Assembly (NCBI RefSeq): GCF_000176035.2
Contig: NC_015675.1
Span: forward strand, 3,228,001 to 3,292,000
Direction: 5' to 3'
From: Mesorhizobium opportunistum WSM2075
GTDB taxonomy: Bacteria; Pseudomonadota; Alphaproteobacteria; Rhizobiales; Rhizobiaceae
Length of the DNA: 64,000 nt
In this document: piece by piece, positions 1-8,744 of the stretch
Layout of the letters: each line of letters starts with the position of its first letter
Position numbering within the stretch: the first letter of the stretch is position 1
The notes under the pieces: generated by a model
Database searches by the model: none
Seen by the model: the letters and a program-made list of their open reading frames with translations, nothing else
Told to the model about the DNA's origin: nothing
Position numbers and translations under genes: made by a program

Positions 1-1022
1 CAGTACCCGGCGACTTATCGGTCACCTACTACGGCCAGCGCGCCACGGCGGGGCTGATCGTGACAGAGGCAACCGCCATCAGCCATCAGGGCCAAGGCTA
101 TGCCAATGTGCCCGGCCTCTACGGGGCGGATCAGCTTGCCGGCTGGAAGCGTGTCACCGACGCGGTTCATAAAGGTGGCGGCAAGATCGTGGTCCAGCTC
201 TGGCATGTCGGACGCATCTCGCACAATTCGTTGCAGCCTGGCGGCGGCAAGCCGGTGGCGCCATCGGCGATCAGGGCAAAATCCAAGACGTTCCTGGTCA
301 AGCCGGATGGCAGCGGCGAGTTCGTCGACACCTCCGAGCCGCGCGCGCTCGACGCGGCCGAAATTCCCGGCATCGTCGATGATTTTCGCCGCGCCGCAAA
401 GGCGGCGATCGAGGTAGCGGGCTTCGACGGCGTCGAGATCCATGGTGCCAATGGATATCTCGTCGACCAGTTCCTGCGCTCGGGCACCAACCATCGCACC
501 GACGATTATGGCGGCTCCATCGAAAACCGGGCGCGCCTCCTGTTTGAGGTGGTCGACGCGGTCACGGGCGCTGTCGGCGCCGGCAGGACCGGGATCAGGC
601 TGTCGCCGGTAACGCCCGCCAACGACGCTTCGGATGCCGATCCGCAGCCTCTGTTCAACCATGTTGCGGCGGGCCTGGGCAGCCGGGGCCTCGCCTATGT
701 CCACATCGTCGAAGGCGCGACCGGCGGCGCGCGCGACTTCAGCCAGGGCGACAGGCCGTTCGATTACGAAGACCTCAAGGCCTCCTACCGCAAGGCCGGC
801 GGCACCGGTGCCTGGCTGGTGAACAATGGCTATGACAAGGAATTGGCCGAAAAGGCTGTCGGGGACGGCTACGCCGACCTTGTCGCGTTCGGCAAGCTGT
901 TCATCGCCAATCCCGACCTCGTCAGCCGCCTGAAGCGGAATGCCGAACTGAACGCGCCGGACAAAGCGACGTTCTATGGCGGCGACGCCAGGGGCTATAC
1001 GGATTACCCGTCGGCGGCCTGA
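1..1022 (+). CDS. Alkene reductase, Old Yellow Enzyme family (5' truncated by window edge)
   Basis: FMN-dependent NAD(P)H oxidoreductase that reduces activated C=C bonds (NemA/OYE type). The frame is open from base 3, giving 339 visible residues against about 365-370 for the family, so roughly 25-30 N-terminal residues lie outside the window. Visible family marks are GQRATAGLIVTEAT near the N-terminus, QLWHVGRISH, the substrate-binding HGANGY block around bases 445-465, the DDYGGS loop, and LVNNGYDKE and ADLVAFGKLFIANPDLV at the phosphate-binding end of the TIM barrel. Cytosolic. It converges on the ABC transporter operon. The family is secure; the physiological substrate is not inferable. 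Confidence 0.93.
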   Translation, partial: VPGDLSVTYYGQRATAGLIVTEATAISHQGQGYANVPGLYGADQLAGWKRVTDAVHKGGGKIVVQLWHVGRISHNSLQPGGGKPVAPSAIRAKSKTFLVKPDGSGEFVDTSEPRALDAAEIPGIVDDFRRAAKAAIEVAGFDGVEIHGANGYLVDQFLRSGTNHRTDDYGGSIENRARLLFEVVDAVTGAVGAGRTGIRLSPVTPANDASDADPQPLFNHVAAGLGSRGLAYVHIVEGATGGARDFSQGDRPFDYEDLKASYRKAGGTGAWLVNNGYDKELAEKAVGDGYADLVAFGKLFIANPDLVSRLKRNAELNAPDKATFYGGDARGYTDYPSAA

Positions 1023-1033
1023 GCCCAGACGTT

Positions 1034-1102
1034 TGCCCTTTCGCCCGCGGCGGAAGGGCAGCTGGTCGCCTGACGCGACGATCCGGACCGAATTTCGGTC
1101 CG
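1034..1102. terminator. Two hairpins between convergent genes
   Basis: Bases 1034-1045 (TGCCCTTTCGCC) pair with 1049-1060 with a single mismatch around a 3-base loop. A second near-perfect palindrome, CGGACCGAATTTCGGTCCG, lies at about 1084-1102. They sit between the stop codons of the alkene reductase and the ABC ATPase, where a bidirectional terminator is expected. Neither has a strong T-tract. Confidence 0.45.
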
Positions 1103-1133
1103 AACGGCCATCGCATTCCAAGCCCAACAGTCC

Positions 1134-1892
1134 TCAGTGCCTGAGAATCTTGCTCAGGAAGGCACGGCTGCGGTCGGTCTTGGGGTGCGAGAAGAACTCA
1201 TCGGGCGTGCCGCTTTCGACGATGGCGCCGGCATCCATGAACACCACGCGCTGGGCGACCTTGCGGGCAAAGCCCATCTCGTGCGTCACCACCATCATGG
1301 TCATGCCTTCCTCGGCGACCGCCACCATGACGTCGAGCACTTCGGAGATCATTTCGGGGTCGAGTGCCGAGGTCGGCTCGTCGAACAGCATGATCTTGGG
1401 CCGCATGCCGAGGCAGCGCGCGATCGCCACGCGCTGCTGCTGGCCGCCGGAGAGCTGCGCCGGATAAGCGTTGACCTTGTCGGCGAGCCCCACCTTGGCC
1501 AGCAATTCGCGCCCGGCATGCTCGGCCTCGGCGCGCGGGATCTTGCGGACATGGATGGGCGCCAGCGTGACATTCTCGAGCGCGGTCTTGTGCGGGTAGA
1601 GGTTGAACGACTGGAAGACGAAGCCGATCTCGGTGCGCAGCTGCGTCATGTTGGTGGCGCGGTCGCCAAGGCGCTGGCCGTCGACGACGAGATCGCCGTC
1701 CTTGATCGTCTCCAGTCCGTTGATGCAACGGATCAGCGTGCTCTTGCCGGAGCCGCTCGGGCCACAGACGACGACGACCTCGCGCGGCTCGACGCTCAGC
1801 GTGATATCCCGGAGCACGTTGAGCGAGCCGAACCATTTGTTGACGCCGCGAAAGTCGATCATGCCGGTTTTGTTGAGACCCGCATTGGTCAT
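1134..1892 (-). CDS. Polar amino-acid ABC transporter ATPase (GlnQ/HisP type)
   Basis: Cytosolic ATPase energising uptake of an amino acid through the two permeases encoded just upstream. Of 252 residues, Walker [10 protein letters not shown] is at about 44-52, the Q-loop falls in [10 protein letters not shown], the signature LSGGQQQR is at about 146-153 and Walker B IMLFDEP at about 167-173. The ATG at 1892 is preceded by AAAGGG. A GTG at 1922 that overlaps the permease stop (GTGA) is the alternative start and would add ten residues. It is the last gene of the minus-strand transporter operon. The substrate cannot be read from the ATPase. Confidence 0.93.
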   Translation of the reverse strand: MTNAGLNKTGMIDFRGVNKWFGSLNVLRDITLSVEPREVVVVCGPSGSGKSTLIRCINGLETIKDGDLVVDGQRLGDRATNMTQLRTEIGFVFQSFNLYPHKTALENVTLAPIHVRKIPRAEAEHAGRELLAKVGLADKVNAYPAQLSGGQQQRVAIARCLGMRPKIMLFDEPTSALDPEMISEVLDVMVAVAEEGMTMMVVTHEMGFARKVAQRVVFMDAGAIVESGTPDEFFSHPKTDRSRAFLSKILRH

Positions 1893-1918
1893 GTCTGTTG
1901 GCCCTTTGGGGTTCGATG

Positions 1919-2593
1919 TCACAGCTGCACCTCGCCATGGGCCGCGCCCATGCGGCGTTCGAGCCGGCGCGCCAGCATGATCAGCGGATAGCAGACGATG
2001 AAATAGCCGACGCCGACAAGGAAGAACACCAGGAGGCCGTTGGGCACGCGCTGCACCACCAGCCAGCCGACGCGGGTGAGGTCGGTCAGGCCGATGGCCG
2101 AGACGACCGAAGAATCCTTGATCAGCAGCACATATTGCCCGACCAGCGGTGGCAGCACGATGCGCATCGCCTGCGGCAGCACAACCTGGCGCAGGCGCTG
2201 CCAGCGCGACAGGCCGGATGCAAGGGCTGCCTCGACCTGGCCTGTCGGCACGGAACGGATGCCGGCGACGACGATCTCACAGATGAAGCAGGCGGCCAGA
2301 TTGGTCAGCGCGATGATGCCGGCGGTGAAGGCGTCGAGCTCGACGCCGAATTCCGGCAGGATGAAGAAGATCAGGAAGATCTGCACCAGGAACGGCGTAC
2401 CCCGGATCAGGTCGACCCAGGCGCCGATGACGCCGGCGATCAGCCGGTTGCCGCCGGTGCGCAAGATGCCGAGGCCGAAGCCAAGCACGGTGCCGAGCAC
2501 CAGGCTGATCAGCGACAGCACGACGGTCATGCCGAGACCGCGCAAGGCGAGGGGATAGGAGCCGGCGAGGCTGAGGAACTGTTGCCAGATCAT
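1919..2593 (-). CDS. Amino-acid ABC transporter permease (HisM/GlnP type) 2
   Basis: Inner-membrane permease of 224 residues, the usual length for this family. It has hydrophobic helices at about 12-38 and 50-75, and the EAA loop shows as [22 protein letters not shown] with the conserved Gly. Its start ATG overlaps the stop of the upstream permease by four bases. Its stop overlaps the GTG upstream of the ATPase, so the three genes are translationally coupled. It is expected to form a heterodimer with the other permease. Confidence 0.93.
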   Translation of the reverse strand: MIWQQFLSLAGSYPLALRGLGMTVVLSLISLVLGTVLGFGLGILRTGGNRLIAGVIGAWVDLIRGTPFLVQIFLIFFILPEFGVELDAFTAGIIALTNLAACFICEIVVAGIRSVPTGQVEAALASGLSRWQRLRQVVLPQAMRIVLPPLVGQYVLLIKDSSVVSAIGLTDLTRVGWLVVQRVPNGLLVFFLVGVGYFIVCYPLIMLARRLERRMGAAHGEVQL

Positions 2594-3261
2594 GCCCGCA
2601 CCCCTGTTGTGCCGAGCCAGCTGCTGGACAGAACGGCCAGTCCTTTCAAGCAGTAGTAGAGCAGCAGGTAGAAGGCGGCGATGGTGAGAAAACCTTCGGC
2701 CGGCATGAAGCGGTCGGAAGCGAGCAACTGGCCGGCGCGCGTCAGCTCGGCGACCGAGATCAGCGACAGCAGAGCGGAATCCTTGACCAGCACGATCGCC
2801 TGTCCGAGCAGCGGCGGGATCGTCACCTTGAAGGCTTGCGGCAGCACGACCAGGCGCATGCGCTGGACGTAGGTCATGCCCGAGGCGACGCTGGCTTCGA
2901 CCTGGCCGCGCGGGATCGAAAGGATGCCGGCCCGAATGATTTCAGCGACATAGGCGCCGCTGTTCAGTGACAAAGCGAGGATGCCTACGACCAGCTCGGG
3001 CAGCACGAAGCCGAGCCGGGGCAGGCCGAAATAGAGGAAATAGAGCTGTGCCAGCAACGGCGTGGCACGCACGGCGTCGATATAGGCCTTGGCCGGAACC
3101 CGAAACAGCCAGCCGCGCTGCAGGCCCATGGCGCACAGCACGATGCCGACGATCAGCGCGCCGACGAAGGACAGCGCCGACAGCCAGACGGTCGTGACCA
3201 GGCCCTGCCCGAACAGGGGCAGATATTCGACGATGGTGCGGAAACTGAAATTTTCGAGCAT
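2590..3261 (-). CDS. Amino-acid ABC transporter permease (HisQ type) 1
   Basis: Inner-membrane permease of 223 residues starting MLENFSFRTIVEYLP. The frame is open upstream for another 32 codons, but that stretch only translates the 7-bp tandem repeats (YSLLPTHYSLLPTPYSLF), so the ATG at 3261 is the credible start. The EAA-type loop is EASVASGMTYVQRMRLVVLPQA at about 130-150. It sits between the solute-binding protein gene and the second permease on the same strand. The repeat-filled gap before it (3262-3429) interrupts an otherwise tight operon. Confidence 0.92.
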   Translation of the reverse strand: MLENFSFRTIVEYLPLFGQGLVTTVWLSALSFVGALIVGIVLCAMGLQRGWLFRVPAKAYIDAVRATPLLAQLYFLYFGLPRLGFVLPELVVGILALSLNSGAYVAEIIRAGILSIPRGQVEASVASGMTYVQRMRLVVLPQAFKVTIPPLLGQAIVLVKDSALLSLISVAELTRAGQLLASDRFMPAEGFLTIAAFYLLLYYCLKGLAVLSSSWLGTTGVRA

Positions 3262-3271
3262 GGGCGTGAAC

Positions 3272-3424
3272 AGTGAGTAGGGAGTAGGGAGTAGGGAGTA
3301 GTGAGTAGGCAGTAGCGAGTAGTGAAGCGTATCCGGAATGGTCGATTCTCCATTCACCGGTCACTATTCCCTACTCACCACTCCCTACTCACTACTTCCC
3401 TACTCACTACTTCCCTACTCACTA
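3272..3424. repeat. Inverted cluster of degenerate 7-bp tandem repeats (AGTAGGG / CCCTACT)
   Basis: Bases 3272-3323 carry about seven copies of a unit close to AGTAGGG (variants AGTAGTG, AGTAGGC, AGTAGCG). Bases 3361-3424 carry the same unit in reverse orientation (CCCTACTCACTACTT). The two arrays can pair into a long imperfect hairpin with a loop of about 37 bases. It lies within the transporter operon, between the binding-protein stop and the first permease start, where it could stabilise the upstream mRNA or attenuate permease expression. Confidence 0.85.
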
Positions 3425-3429
3425 ATTTC

Positions 3430-4218
3430 TCAGTGATCCTTCTTCCAGGCGTCGGAATTGACCCAGTAGTCGAGGTTCTTCTGCAGGCGGCCGTCGATGG
3501 TGACCTGGTTGAGGAAAAGGTTCATCCAGACAAGCAAGTCCGGCTCGTCGTAGCGAGTGGCGAAGGCAAGCGGCTCCTTCGACAGCAGGTCGGGCATGAT
3601 GGTAAAGGTGCCGGCCGGGTAGGCGGTCGACTGGCCCTTGACCGCCGAGACGTCGTTGACGCCGCAGTCGGCCTGGCCGTTGTTGACGGCGTCGAGCAGC
3701 AGCGGACCGCCGCCCTTGTAGCTCTTGATGTCAGCATCGGGAAAGGCGGCCTTGGCTTCCTTCTCGCCGGTCGCGCCGAGCAACACGGCGATCTTGGTGC
3801 CCTTGGCCTTGCAGTCCTCGGTGGTCTTGAACTTGCTGTCGGCCTTGGTGAAGACGGTGCTGCCTGTGTACATATAGGGCGTGGTGAAAGCGACCTTCAT
3901 GCCGCGCGCCAGCGTCGGCGTCATGTCGGCGACCAAGAGATCGGCCTTGCCCGACAAGAGTGCGGGGATCAAGCCATCCCAGTCGAAGTCGAGGAAGGTG
4001 ATTTTCACACCCATTTCCTTGGCCATCAGTTCGGCAAGTTCGACCGAACTGCCGGTGCGCTCGCCATTGGCGCCGACCAGCGAGAAGGGCGGTCCCTGGG
4101 TCTGCACGGCAACGCGCAGTTCGCCGCGTTTGGTAATGTCGTCGAGCGCTCCGGCACTGGCGGCCGTGGTGAGGCCGGCGAGTGCGAGTCCGGCGATGAA
4201 AAGTCTGGCAATCTTCAT
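3430..4218 (-). CDS. Amino-acid ABC transporter periplasmic binding protein
   Basis: Family 3 solute-binding protein of 262 residues. The Sec signal peptide is MKIARLFIAGLALAGLTTAASA, with cleavage expected before GALDDITKRGELRVAV. The domain then runs through PPFSLVGANGERTGSSVELAELMAKEMG and ends near residue 255. The start has a GAGGAAT Shine-Dalgarno. It is the first gene of the transporter operon and would deliver its ligand to the two permeases below. The Lrp regulator and amino-acid dehydrogenase-like gene upstream suggest an amino acid; which one is not evident. Confidence 0.93.
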   Translation of the reverse strand: MKIARLFIAGLALAGLTTAASAGALDDITKRGELRVAVQTQGPPFSLVGANGERTGSSVELAELMAKEMGVKITFLDFDWDGLIPALLSGKADLLVADMTPTLARGMKVAFTTPYMYTGSTVFTKADSKFKTTEDCKAKGTKIAVLLGATGEKEAKAAFPDADIKSYKGGGPLLLDAVNNGQADCGVNDVSAVKGQSTAYPAGTFTIMPDLLSKEPLAFATRYDEPDLLVWMNLFLNQVTIDGRLQKNLDYWVNSDAWKKDH

Positions 4219-4328
4219 TTGGCATTCCTCCTTGTTTTATTGTTCCACGTTGTTGTTTCACCCTTCGGGGTGCTTTTTGAGCGGCAGCGCCGTTGCCGGC
4301 GGCGGCCACCGTTCGCAAATCTCTTTCC

Positions 4329-5489
4329 TCAGTCCCGGGCCACCGTCTCGGAAACCGTGATGCCACGCCGGGCCAGTTCGTCGAAGAAGCTGATGTCCGG
4401 CACGTCGAGCAGCGGGTTGAGCAGGCCGGGCTTGGTGATCTCGCCGCGCGCCAGCATCTGCGCCACGATGCTGGCGGGATAGCCGACGCCCAGGCTCATG
4501 CCGAACAGGCCCGAAGCCAGGTCGCGCTCGATGATCAGGTCCGAAGTGACCGTCTTGGCGCGGCCGTCCTCGATGCCGGAAAAGACATTGCGCATCACGC
4601 ACAGATCCTTTTCGCCGGAGCCATATTGCAATTGCGGGCCGAGCAGCCGGCCTAGGAATTCGCGCGGACTGGCGCCCGTGCCGGGCACCTTTTCTTCCGA
4701 GAGGAAGCCGAGTTCTTTCAGCGGTGCCCAGAAGGCCGACCATCCCGGCCAGCGTAGCGTATAGCGTCCGGAGCGGCGCAGCCCTTTCGCCGCGGGAAGC
4801 ATCTCGACGTAATGCAGCGCATCGCCGTTGGGGAAGGCTTCCAGCATGCCGAGGCCCGCGACCTCGATCTCATGGATGAAAGGATTGTGGTGCTGCTGGC
4901 CAGCCGGCACCGCGACGCGTTGCCCGTCCTCGATCATCACGCTGTCGCGGTTCTGGCTGACCAGAACCATGTCGAAGTTCCAGCTCACCTTGTAGCAAAG
5001 CGGCTTGGCCATCGCCTTCGGCTCGGGGATGCCGCCGCAATAGGAATCGATCGCGGTGATCGCGTCGAACTGGCGCGCGGCGCGCGCGTAGAGCACGAGG
5101 TCGATGCCGGGATCGAGCCCGCATTCGGTCATGATGGGCACACCGGCCTGTTCGGCGGCCGGCGCCAGGTCGGCGATCGCCTTGCCGTAGTTGGTGGTGA
5201 CCAGCGGCGTGCGGGTTGCGATCGCGGCTTGCACCGCCTCGCGCATCAGCGGTTGCGGCAACAGGTCGATGACGGCGTCGACATCGGCCAGCACTGTGGT
5301 CAGGGCCAGGCCGATCGCGCCCTCGGGTACGACGAAACGCACACGGGAAAGATCGGCCAGGCCGTCAAGCCGGGCAGGGCCGTCCGGCGCGGTATCGACG
5401 CAAACCACCTCCTCGACGCCACTGGCGACGAGATCGGCGATGGCCGCCCGGCCTTGCAGGCCGAGGCCTCCGAGAACCGCGATCTTCAT
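4329..5489 (-). CDS. Saccharopine dehydrogenase family protein
   Basis: NAD(P)-dependent oxidoreductase of 386 residues. The N-terminal Rossmann fold begins MKIAVLGGLGLQGRAA, and the catalytic half contains TECGLDPGIDLVLYARAARQF, the usual signature of the saccharopine dehydrogenase / homospermidine-type group. The longer upstream frame (20 extra residues) lies inside the Lrp gene. The ATG at 5489 has AAGGAG seven bases upstream. It overlaps the lrp-like gene by four bases (ATGA) and precedes the amino-acid transporter, so a role in lysine or related amino-acid catabolism is plausible but inferred. Confidence 0.88.
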   Translation of the reverse strand: MKIAVLGGLGLQGRAAIADLVASGVEEVVCVDTAPDGPARLDGLADLSRVRFVVPEGAIGLALTTVLADVDAVIDLLPQPLMREAVQAAIATRTPLVTTNYGKAIADLAPAAEQAGVPIMTECGLDPGIDLVLYARAARQFDAITAIDSYCGGIPEPKAMAKPLCYKVSWNFDMVLVSQNRDSVMIEDGQRVAVPAGQQHHNPFIHEIEVAGLGMLEAFPNGDALHYVEMLPAAKGLRRSGRYTLRWPGWSAFWAPLKELGFLSEEKVPGTGASPREFLGRLLGPQLQYGSGEKDLCVMRNVFSGIEDGRAKTVTSDLIIERDLASGLFGMSLGVGYPASIVAQMLARGEITKPGLLNPLLDVPDISFFDELARRGITVSETVARD

Positions 5490-5986
5490 GCCGGCTCCTT
5501 GCGATCGTCCGACCAGCAGCCTTCCGGCAGGCTGACCCATTTGTTGCAAGACGCCATGACGACGAAGGTCTCGCTGCGCACGACTTCGCCCGGCTCGCCA
5601 GCACCCGGGATCAGCTCGCTGGTGACGCGGTAGAGATCGGCGACGTCACCGGCCACCGTCACGTCGACGATGATGTCGAAGCGTCCGGTGACCACCGAGG
5701 CCGAATTGACGAAGGGCAGTTCCGAAATGCGCTGCGCCAGTTCGCGGGCACGGCCGCGCCCCTGGGCATTGATGCCGACAATGGCCGAGATCAACTCGGG
5801 GCGTTCGGTGAGGTTCAAGAGCCCGACGACCTTGAGCAGGTTGCGGTCGAGCAGGTTGCGCAGCCGCGAGCGCACCGTCGGCACCGAAATCGCCAACATC
5901 TCGGCGAGGCGGTTGATGCCCGGCTGCGCATCCTGCGACAGCTGCTTGACGAGCCGCCGGTCGGTCAGATCGAGATGTTCCCGCAA
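5486..5986 (-). CDS. Lrp/AsnC family transcriptional regulator
   Basis: DNA-binding feast/famine regulator of 166 residues. The N-terminal helix-turn-helix is at about 20-50 (RLAEMLAISVPTVRSRLRNLL), followed by a RAM effector domain at about 65-145 (GRFDIIVDVTVAG). The start appears to be TTG at 5986; the ATG further upstream is in another frame. It is translationally coupled to the saccharopine dehydrogenase-like gene and is the likely controller of the enzyme and transporter genes below. The co-effector is presumably an amino acid. Confidence 0.9.
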   Translation of the reverse strand: MREHLDLTDRRLVKQLSQDAQPGINRLAEMLAISVPTVRSRLRNLLDRNLLKVVGLLNLTERPELISAIVGINAQGRGRARELAQRISELPFVNSASVVTGRFDIIVDVTVAGDVADLYRVTSELIPGAGEPGEVVRSETFVVMASCNKWVSLPEGCWSDDRKEPA

Positions 5987-6030
5987 AGCCCCCGTCTTTC
6001 ATAAACAGAAAGAAAATTGGCAATTATTTT

Positions 6031-6048
6031 GCCTATATGCAAATAGGC
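6031..6048. promoter_or_regulatory. Inverted repeat upstream of the Lrp gene
   Basis: GCCTAT and ATAGGC flank a six-base A/T-rich spacer, 45 bp upstream of the TTG start, in an AT-rich stretch unlike its surroundings. The position fits autoregulation by the Lrp protein, but the assignment rests only on symmetry and location. Confidence 0.4.
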
Positions 6049-6149
6049 TACGTCACAGACTTTTGAAAAGCAAGGTGTTGTTTTAGCGTGGACGGCAACA
6101 GCGCACCGCTTTGCGCGCGGTTGCCACCGCCGGCGTTCCGTTGTCGGGT

Positions 6150-7022
6150 TCAGGCCAAGGCCGCGGCGAGCAGCTTTGCCTGCGGCGTGAGTTCGTCGAA
6201 GCTGCGGACGCAGAGATTGAGCTGGCGTGTTGCCCAGTCGTCGGTCAACCGTAGGCTGCGCAACGTGCGGGCGGAGCGGCGCGCGGCACTTTCGGGCACG
6301 ATGGCGATGCCGGCGCCCTGCGCGACCAGCCGGCAGACATTATCGAGGCCGGGCACGCGGATGCGGAAGTGCAGATGGCCGCCAAGGCGGGCGGCCTGGC
6401 GGGTGATGTGCTCCTGCAAGGGATGGCCGGCGCTCAGGCCGACAAAGGCTTCGCCGAGCAGGTCGCCGAGGCTGGCGGTGTGGCCTTCGAGGCCGGGCCA
6501 GTCTCGCGCGGCGATCACCACGAGCCTGTCGATGAAGAACGGCTTCTGCTCCAGATGCGAGAGGCCGGCCCAGGTCGCGGCGATGCCGAGATCGGCGGCA
6601 CCGCTTGCCACCGCCTCGGCGATCTCATGGCTGGGGCGCTCGTCGAGGTCGATGTCGATGCCGGGATGCGCGACGAGGAAGGCCGGCAGCATGTCGCGCA
6701 GCAGCGCGCTGGTGGCGGCCGTGTTGGCCATCAGCCGCACACGGGCGCGCAAGCCCGTGGCATAGGCGCCGAGGTCGCCGGCCATCGCCTCGATCTGGTT
6801 CTGCACCGCACGCGCATGGTGCAGCAGCGCCTGCCCGGCGGCCGTCGGCACCACGCCGCGCCGCCGCCGCTCTAAAAGCGGCGCGCCGAGGCTTTCCTCC
6901 ATGCCCTTGATGCGGGCGCTGGCGGAGGCGAGCGCCAGCCCCGCAAGTTCGGCACCATGGGTGATGCTGCCGCGCTCGGCGACCAGCAGGAACAGCCGGA
7001 GATCGGTAAGATCGAAGCGCAT
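6150..7022 (-). CDS. LysR family transcriptional regulator
   Basis: A 290-residue regulator. The winged helix-turn-helix spans about 1-62 (LRLFLLVAERGSITHGAELAG, then ERRRRGVVPTAAGQALLHHAR), and the periplasmic-binding-like effector domain begins near residue 90. The ATG has GGAG eight bases upstream. It is divergent from the TauE/SafE exporter gene 348 bp away, which is the most likely target by LysR convention. The effector is unknown; a sulfonate or organic acid would fit the exporter family, but that is inference. Confidence 0.92.
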   Translation of the reverse strand: MRFDLTDLRLFLLVAERGSITHGAELAGLALASASARIKGMEESLGAPLLERRRRGVVPTAAGQALLHHARAVQNQIEAMAGDLGAYATGLRARVRLMANTAATSALLRDMLPAFLVAHPGIDIDLDERPSHEIAEAVASGAADLGIAATWAGLSHLEQKPFFIDRLVVIAARDWPGLEGHTASLGDLLGEAFVGLSAGHPLQEHITRQAARLGGHLHFRIRVPGLDNVCRLVAQGAGIAIVPESAARRSARTLRSLRLTDDWATRQLNLCVRSFDELTPQAKLLAAALA

Positions 7023-7370
7023 CTTTCTTCTCCTGCAGGGTTTCAGCCTTCGGCGCAGGCGAAGGCTGACGGCGTAACTTCCACATTGTGGGCGGCCGGC
7101 ATGTCAGTCAAATCTTTTGCGATGGAGATGCGCGATGAGCGAAAAGGCGACAGGCCGGCATGGACCCGGCATACTTGAAAGCGCGGCGATCGGCTTGCGA
7201 TCGCGGTGGCCTCGCTTGCCATGGCGCGAGCGGAGCCCAGCCAGCACGGTTGCGCGGCGATAGCTGATCCCGTCCACCATGAAGCGACGCCTGCAAAACC
7301 GGCACCCGATGATGATGCGGCGGACATGCTGTTGCATGACTGATCGAACCGGCGCCCCGAAGGAACGACC
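7023..7370. other. Divergent intergenic region with a leader hairpin
   Basis: This is the promoter region between the LysR gene and the TauE-like gene. Bases 7044-7052 (CAGCCTTCG) pair perfectly with 7060-7068 around a seven-base loop, only 22 bp before the LysR start, so the hairpin would lie in the 5' leader or at an operator. Nothing else in the remaining 300 bases is convincing as a gene. Confidence 0.5.
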
Positions 7371-8120
7371 GTGCTGAGCGTCGGCGTCATTGCCTGGACC
7401 GGCGCGGTCTTTCTTGCCGCGGGTTTCGTCAAGGGTGTCGTCGGCATGGGGCTGCCGACCGTGGCGATGGGGCTGCTGGCGGTAACGATGCCGCCGGCGC
7501 AGGCGGCTGCCCTGCTGCTGATCCCGTCGCTGGTCACCAATCTTTGGCAGTTGTTCACCGGCCCATCCTTCGGCGGGCTATGCAGGCGCCTGTGGACGAT
7601 GATGGCCGGCGTCGTGCTTGGCACCGTCGCCGGGGCCGGCCTGCTCACCGGCATACACTCCGGCGTTGCATCGGCCGGGCTCGGTGCGGCGCTGGTGCTT
7701 TACGCCATTCTCGGCCTGCTCAAGCTTGGCTTCACCACGCCGGCGCGCCACGAGGCCTTGATGTCACCGCTGGTCGGTGTGGCGACCGGACTGGTCACCG
7801 GCGCCACCGGCGTCGTCGTCATCCCGGCCGTGCCGTATCTGCAATCGCTGCGGCTGGGCCGGGAAGACCTCATCCAGGCGCTCGGCCTGTCCTTCACCGT
7901 GTCGACGGCGGCACTTGCCCTTGGCTTGTTCAAAGCAGGCGCGCTCGCATCGCCGACAACGCAACTGGCGGGATCGGTCCTGGCGCTTGCGCCGGCGCTC
8001 GCCGGCATGTTCGCCGGCCAGGCGCTGCGCCAGGCGATGAGCGTCGAGACGTTTCGTAAAGTGTTCTTTGCCGGGCTGCTGATGCTGGGGGTGTATCTCG
8101 TCGTGGAGACCGCGCTCTAG
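7371..8120 (+). CDS. Sulfite exporter TauE/SafE family membrane protein
   Basis: Integral membrane exporter of 249 residues with about eight hydrophobic helices in two repeats. The glycine-rich starts GFVKGVVGMGLPTVAMGLL (residues 16-34) and GVATGLVTGATGVVVIPAVP (about 134-153) mark the two homologous halves. GTG start with AAGGA upstream. The neighbouring divergent LysR gene is its probable regulator. The family exports sulfite, sulfoacetate or other anions; the actual substrate here cannot be told. Confidence 0.9.
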   Translation: MLSVGVIAWTGAVFLAAGFVKGVVGMGLPTVAMGLLAVTMPPAQAAALLLIPSLVTNLWQLFTGPSFGGLCRRLWTMMAGVVLGTVAGAGLLTGIHSGVASAGLGAALVLYAILGLLKLGFTTPARHEALMSPLVGVATGLVTGATGVVVIPAVPYLQSLRLGREDLIQALGLSFTVSTAALALGLFKAGALASPTTQLAGSVLALAPALAGMFAGQALRQAMSVETFRKVFFAGLLMLGVYLVVETAL

Positions 8121-8222
8121 AGCAATTCCAGGAAAAGTATGACACGGTTTTCCGTCCGGAATTGCGTAAAAACAAAGAGATAGAGCGGTTCGCCGTTTCC
8201 GTGAAACGGTGAAATGCTCTAG
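8117..8222. repeat. Palindromic intergenic repeat, about 106 bp
   Basis: The element has inverted ends CTAGAGCA (8117-8124) and TGCTCTAG (8215-8222). Internally there is TTCCAGGAAAAG near the left end and a stem CGGTTCGCCGTTTCC with GGAAACGG-type symmetry near the right. It begins inside the stop codon of the TauE-like gene. Elements with this layout recur in Rhizobiales intergenic space as RIME-like repeats; that identification is from memory. Confidence 0.7.
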
Positions 8223-8249
8223 CCTGGCCTTCCCAAGACAGGAAGGCCG

Positions 8250-8744
8250 TCAACCGAGACTCGCGCCGAGGTCGGCGAGCGTGGCCATGAGCGTCAGCGG
8301 CTCGACTGGTGAAGGCTCGAATCCGACAGCCATATAGAAGGCTCGGGCATCGTCGGATATCGCATGCACCAGTATACCCCTGATTCCCAGTATTTCAGCG
8401 GCCTGAAGTATCCGCAGACCGGCATCCCTTACCAGCGCACGGCCGATGCCACGGCCGTGATGGCTCTGGTCGACCGCCAACCTGCCGAGCACCACAACCG
8501 GGATCGGGTCGGGCATGTTGCGCCGGAAGCGGCCGGTAGCTTCGACCATCCGCACTCCTCCGCTGGCAATAGCGTAATAGCCAACGACACGGTTGCCGAT
8601 GCAGGTCACATAGGTCCGGGATGCACCGCCTGCCTGGTTGGCGCGCGCCCGTTTTTTCAGCCAGTCGTCGAGTGAGGGTATGCCCGATGAAAAATCATTG
8701 AGGTCGTGATGGTCGGCGAGCGGAACCGGGGCCGACAGGCTCAC
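8250..8744 (-). CDS. GNAT acetyltransferase toxin of a DUF1778 toxin-antitoxin pair (TacT-like)
   Basis: A GCN5-type acetyltransferase of 164 residues. The TacT/AtaT clade acetylates aminoacyl-tRNA and blocks translation. Visible marks are LDDWLKKRARANQ near the N-terminus, the acetyl-CoA pyrophosphate loop VDQSHHGRGIGRALVRDA around 95-112, and HAISDDARAFYMAVGFEP near the C-terminus, with the catalytic-type Tyr. The GTG start overlaps the antitoxin stop (GTGA), which fixes the start; the longer frame upstream is a shadow of the antitoxin gene. Toxin identity rests on this pairing. Confidence 0.88.
   Translation of the reverse strand: MSLSAPVPLADHHDLNDFSSGIPSLDDWLKKRARANQAGGASRTYVTCIGNRVVGYYAIASGGVRMVEATGRFRRNMPDPIPVVVLGRLAVDQSHHGRGIGRALVRDAGLRILQAAEILGIRGILVHAISDDARAFYMAVGFEPSPVEPLTLMATLADLGASLG

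Noticed and set aside
3272..3424. CRISPR-like array
   Set aside because: Units are 7 bp without spacers, in opposed orientation; no cas genes.
4250..4290. Terminator CACCC-TTC-GGGTG with TTTTT near the saccharopine dehydrogenase gene
   Set aside because: The T-tract is on the plus strand while both flanking genes are on the minus strand, so the role is unclear and it was not listed.
7043..7654. A 203-codon minus-strand frame between LysR and TauE-like genes
   Set aside because: It runs antisense into the TauE gene and has no family or ribosome-binding site.
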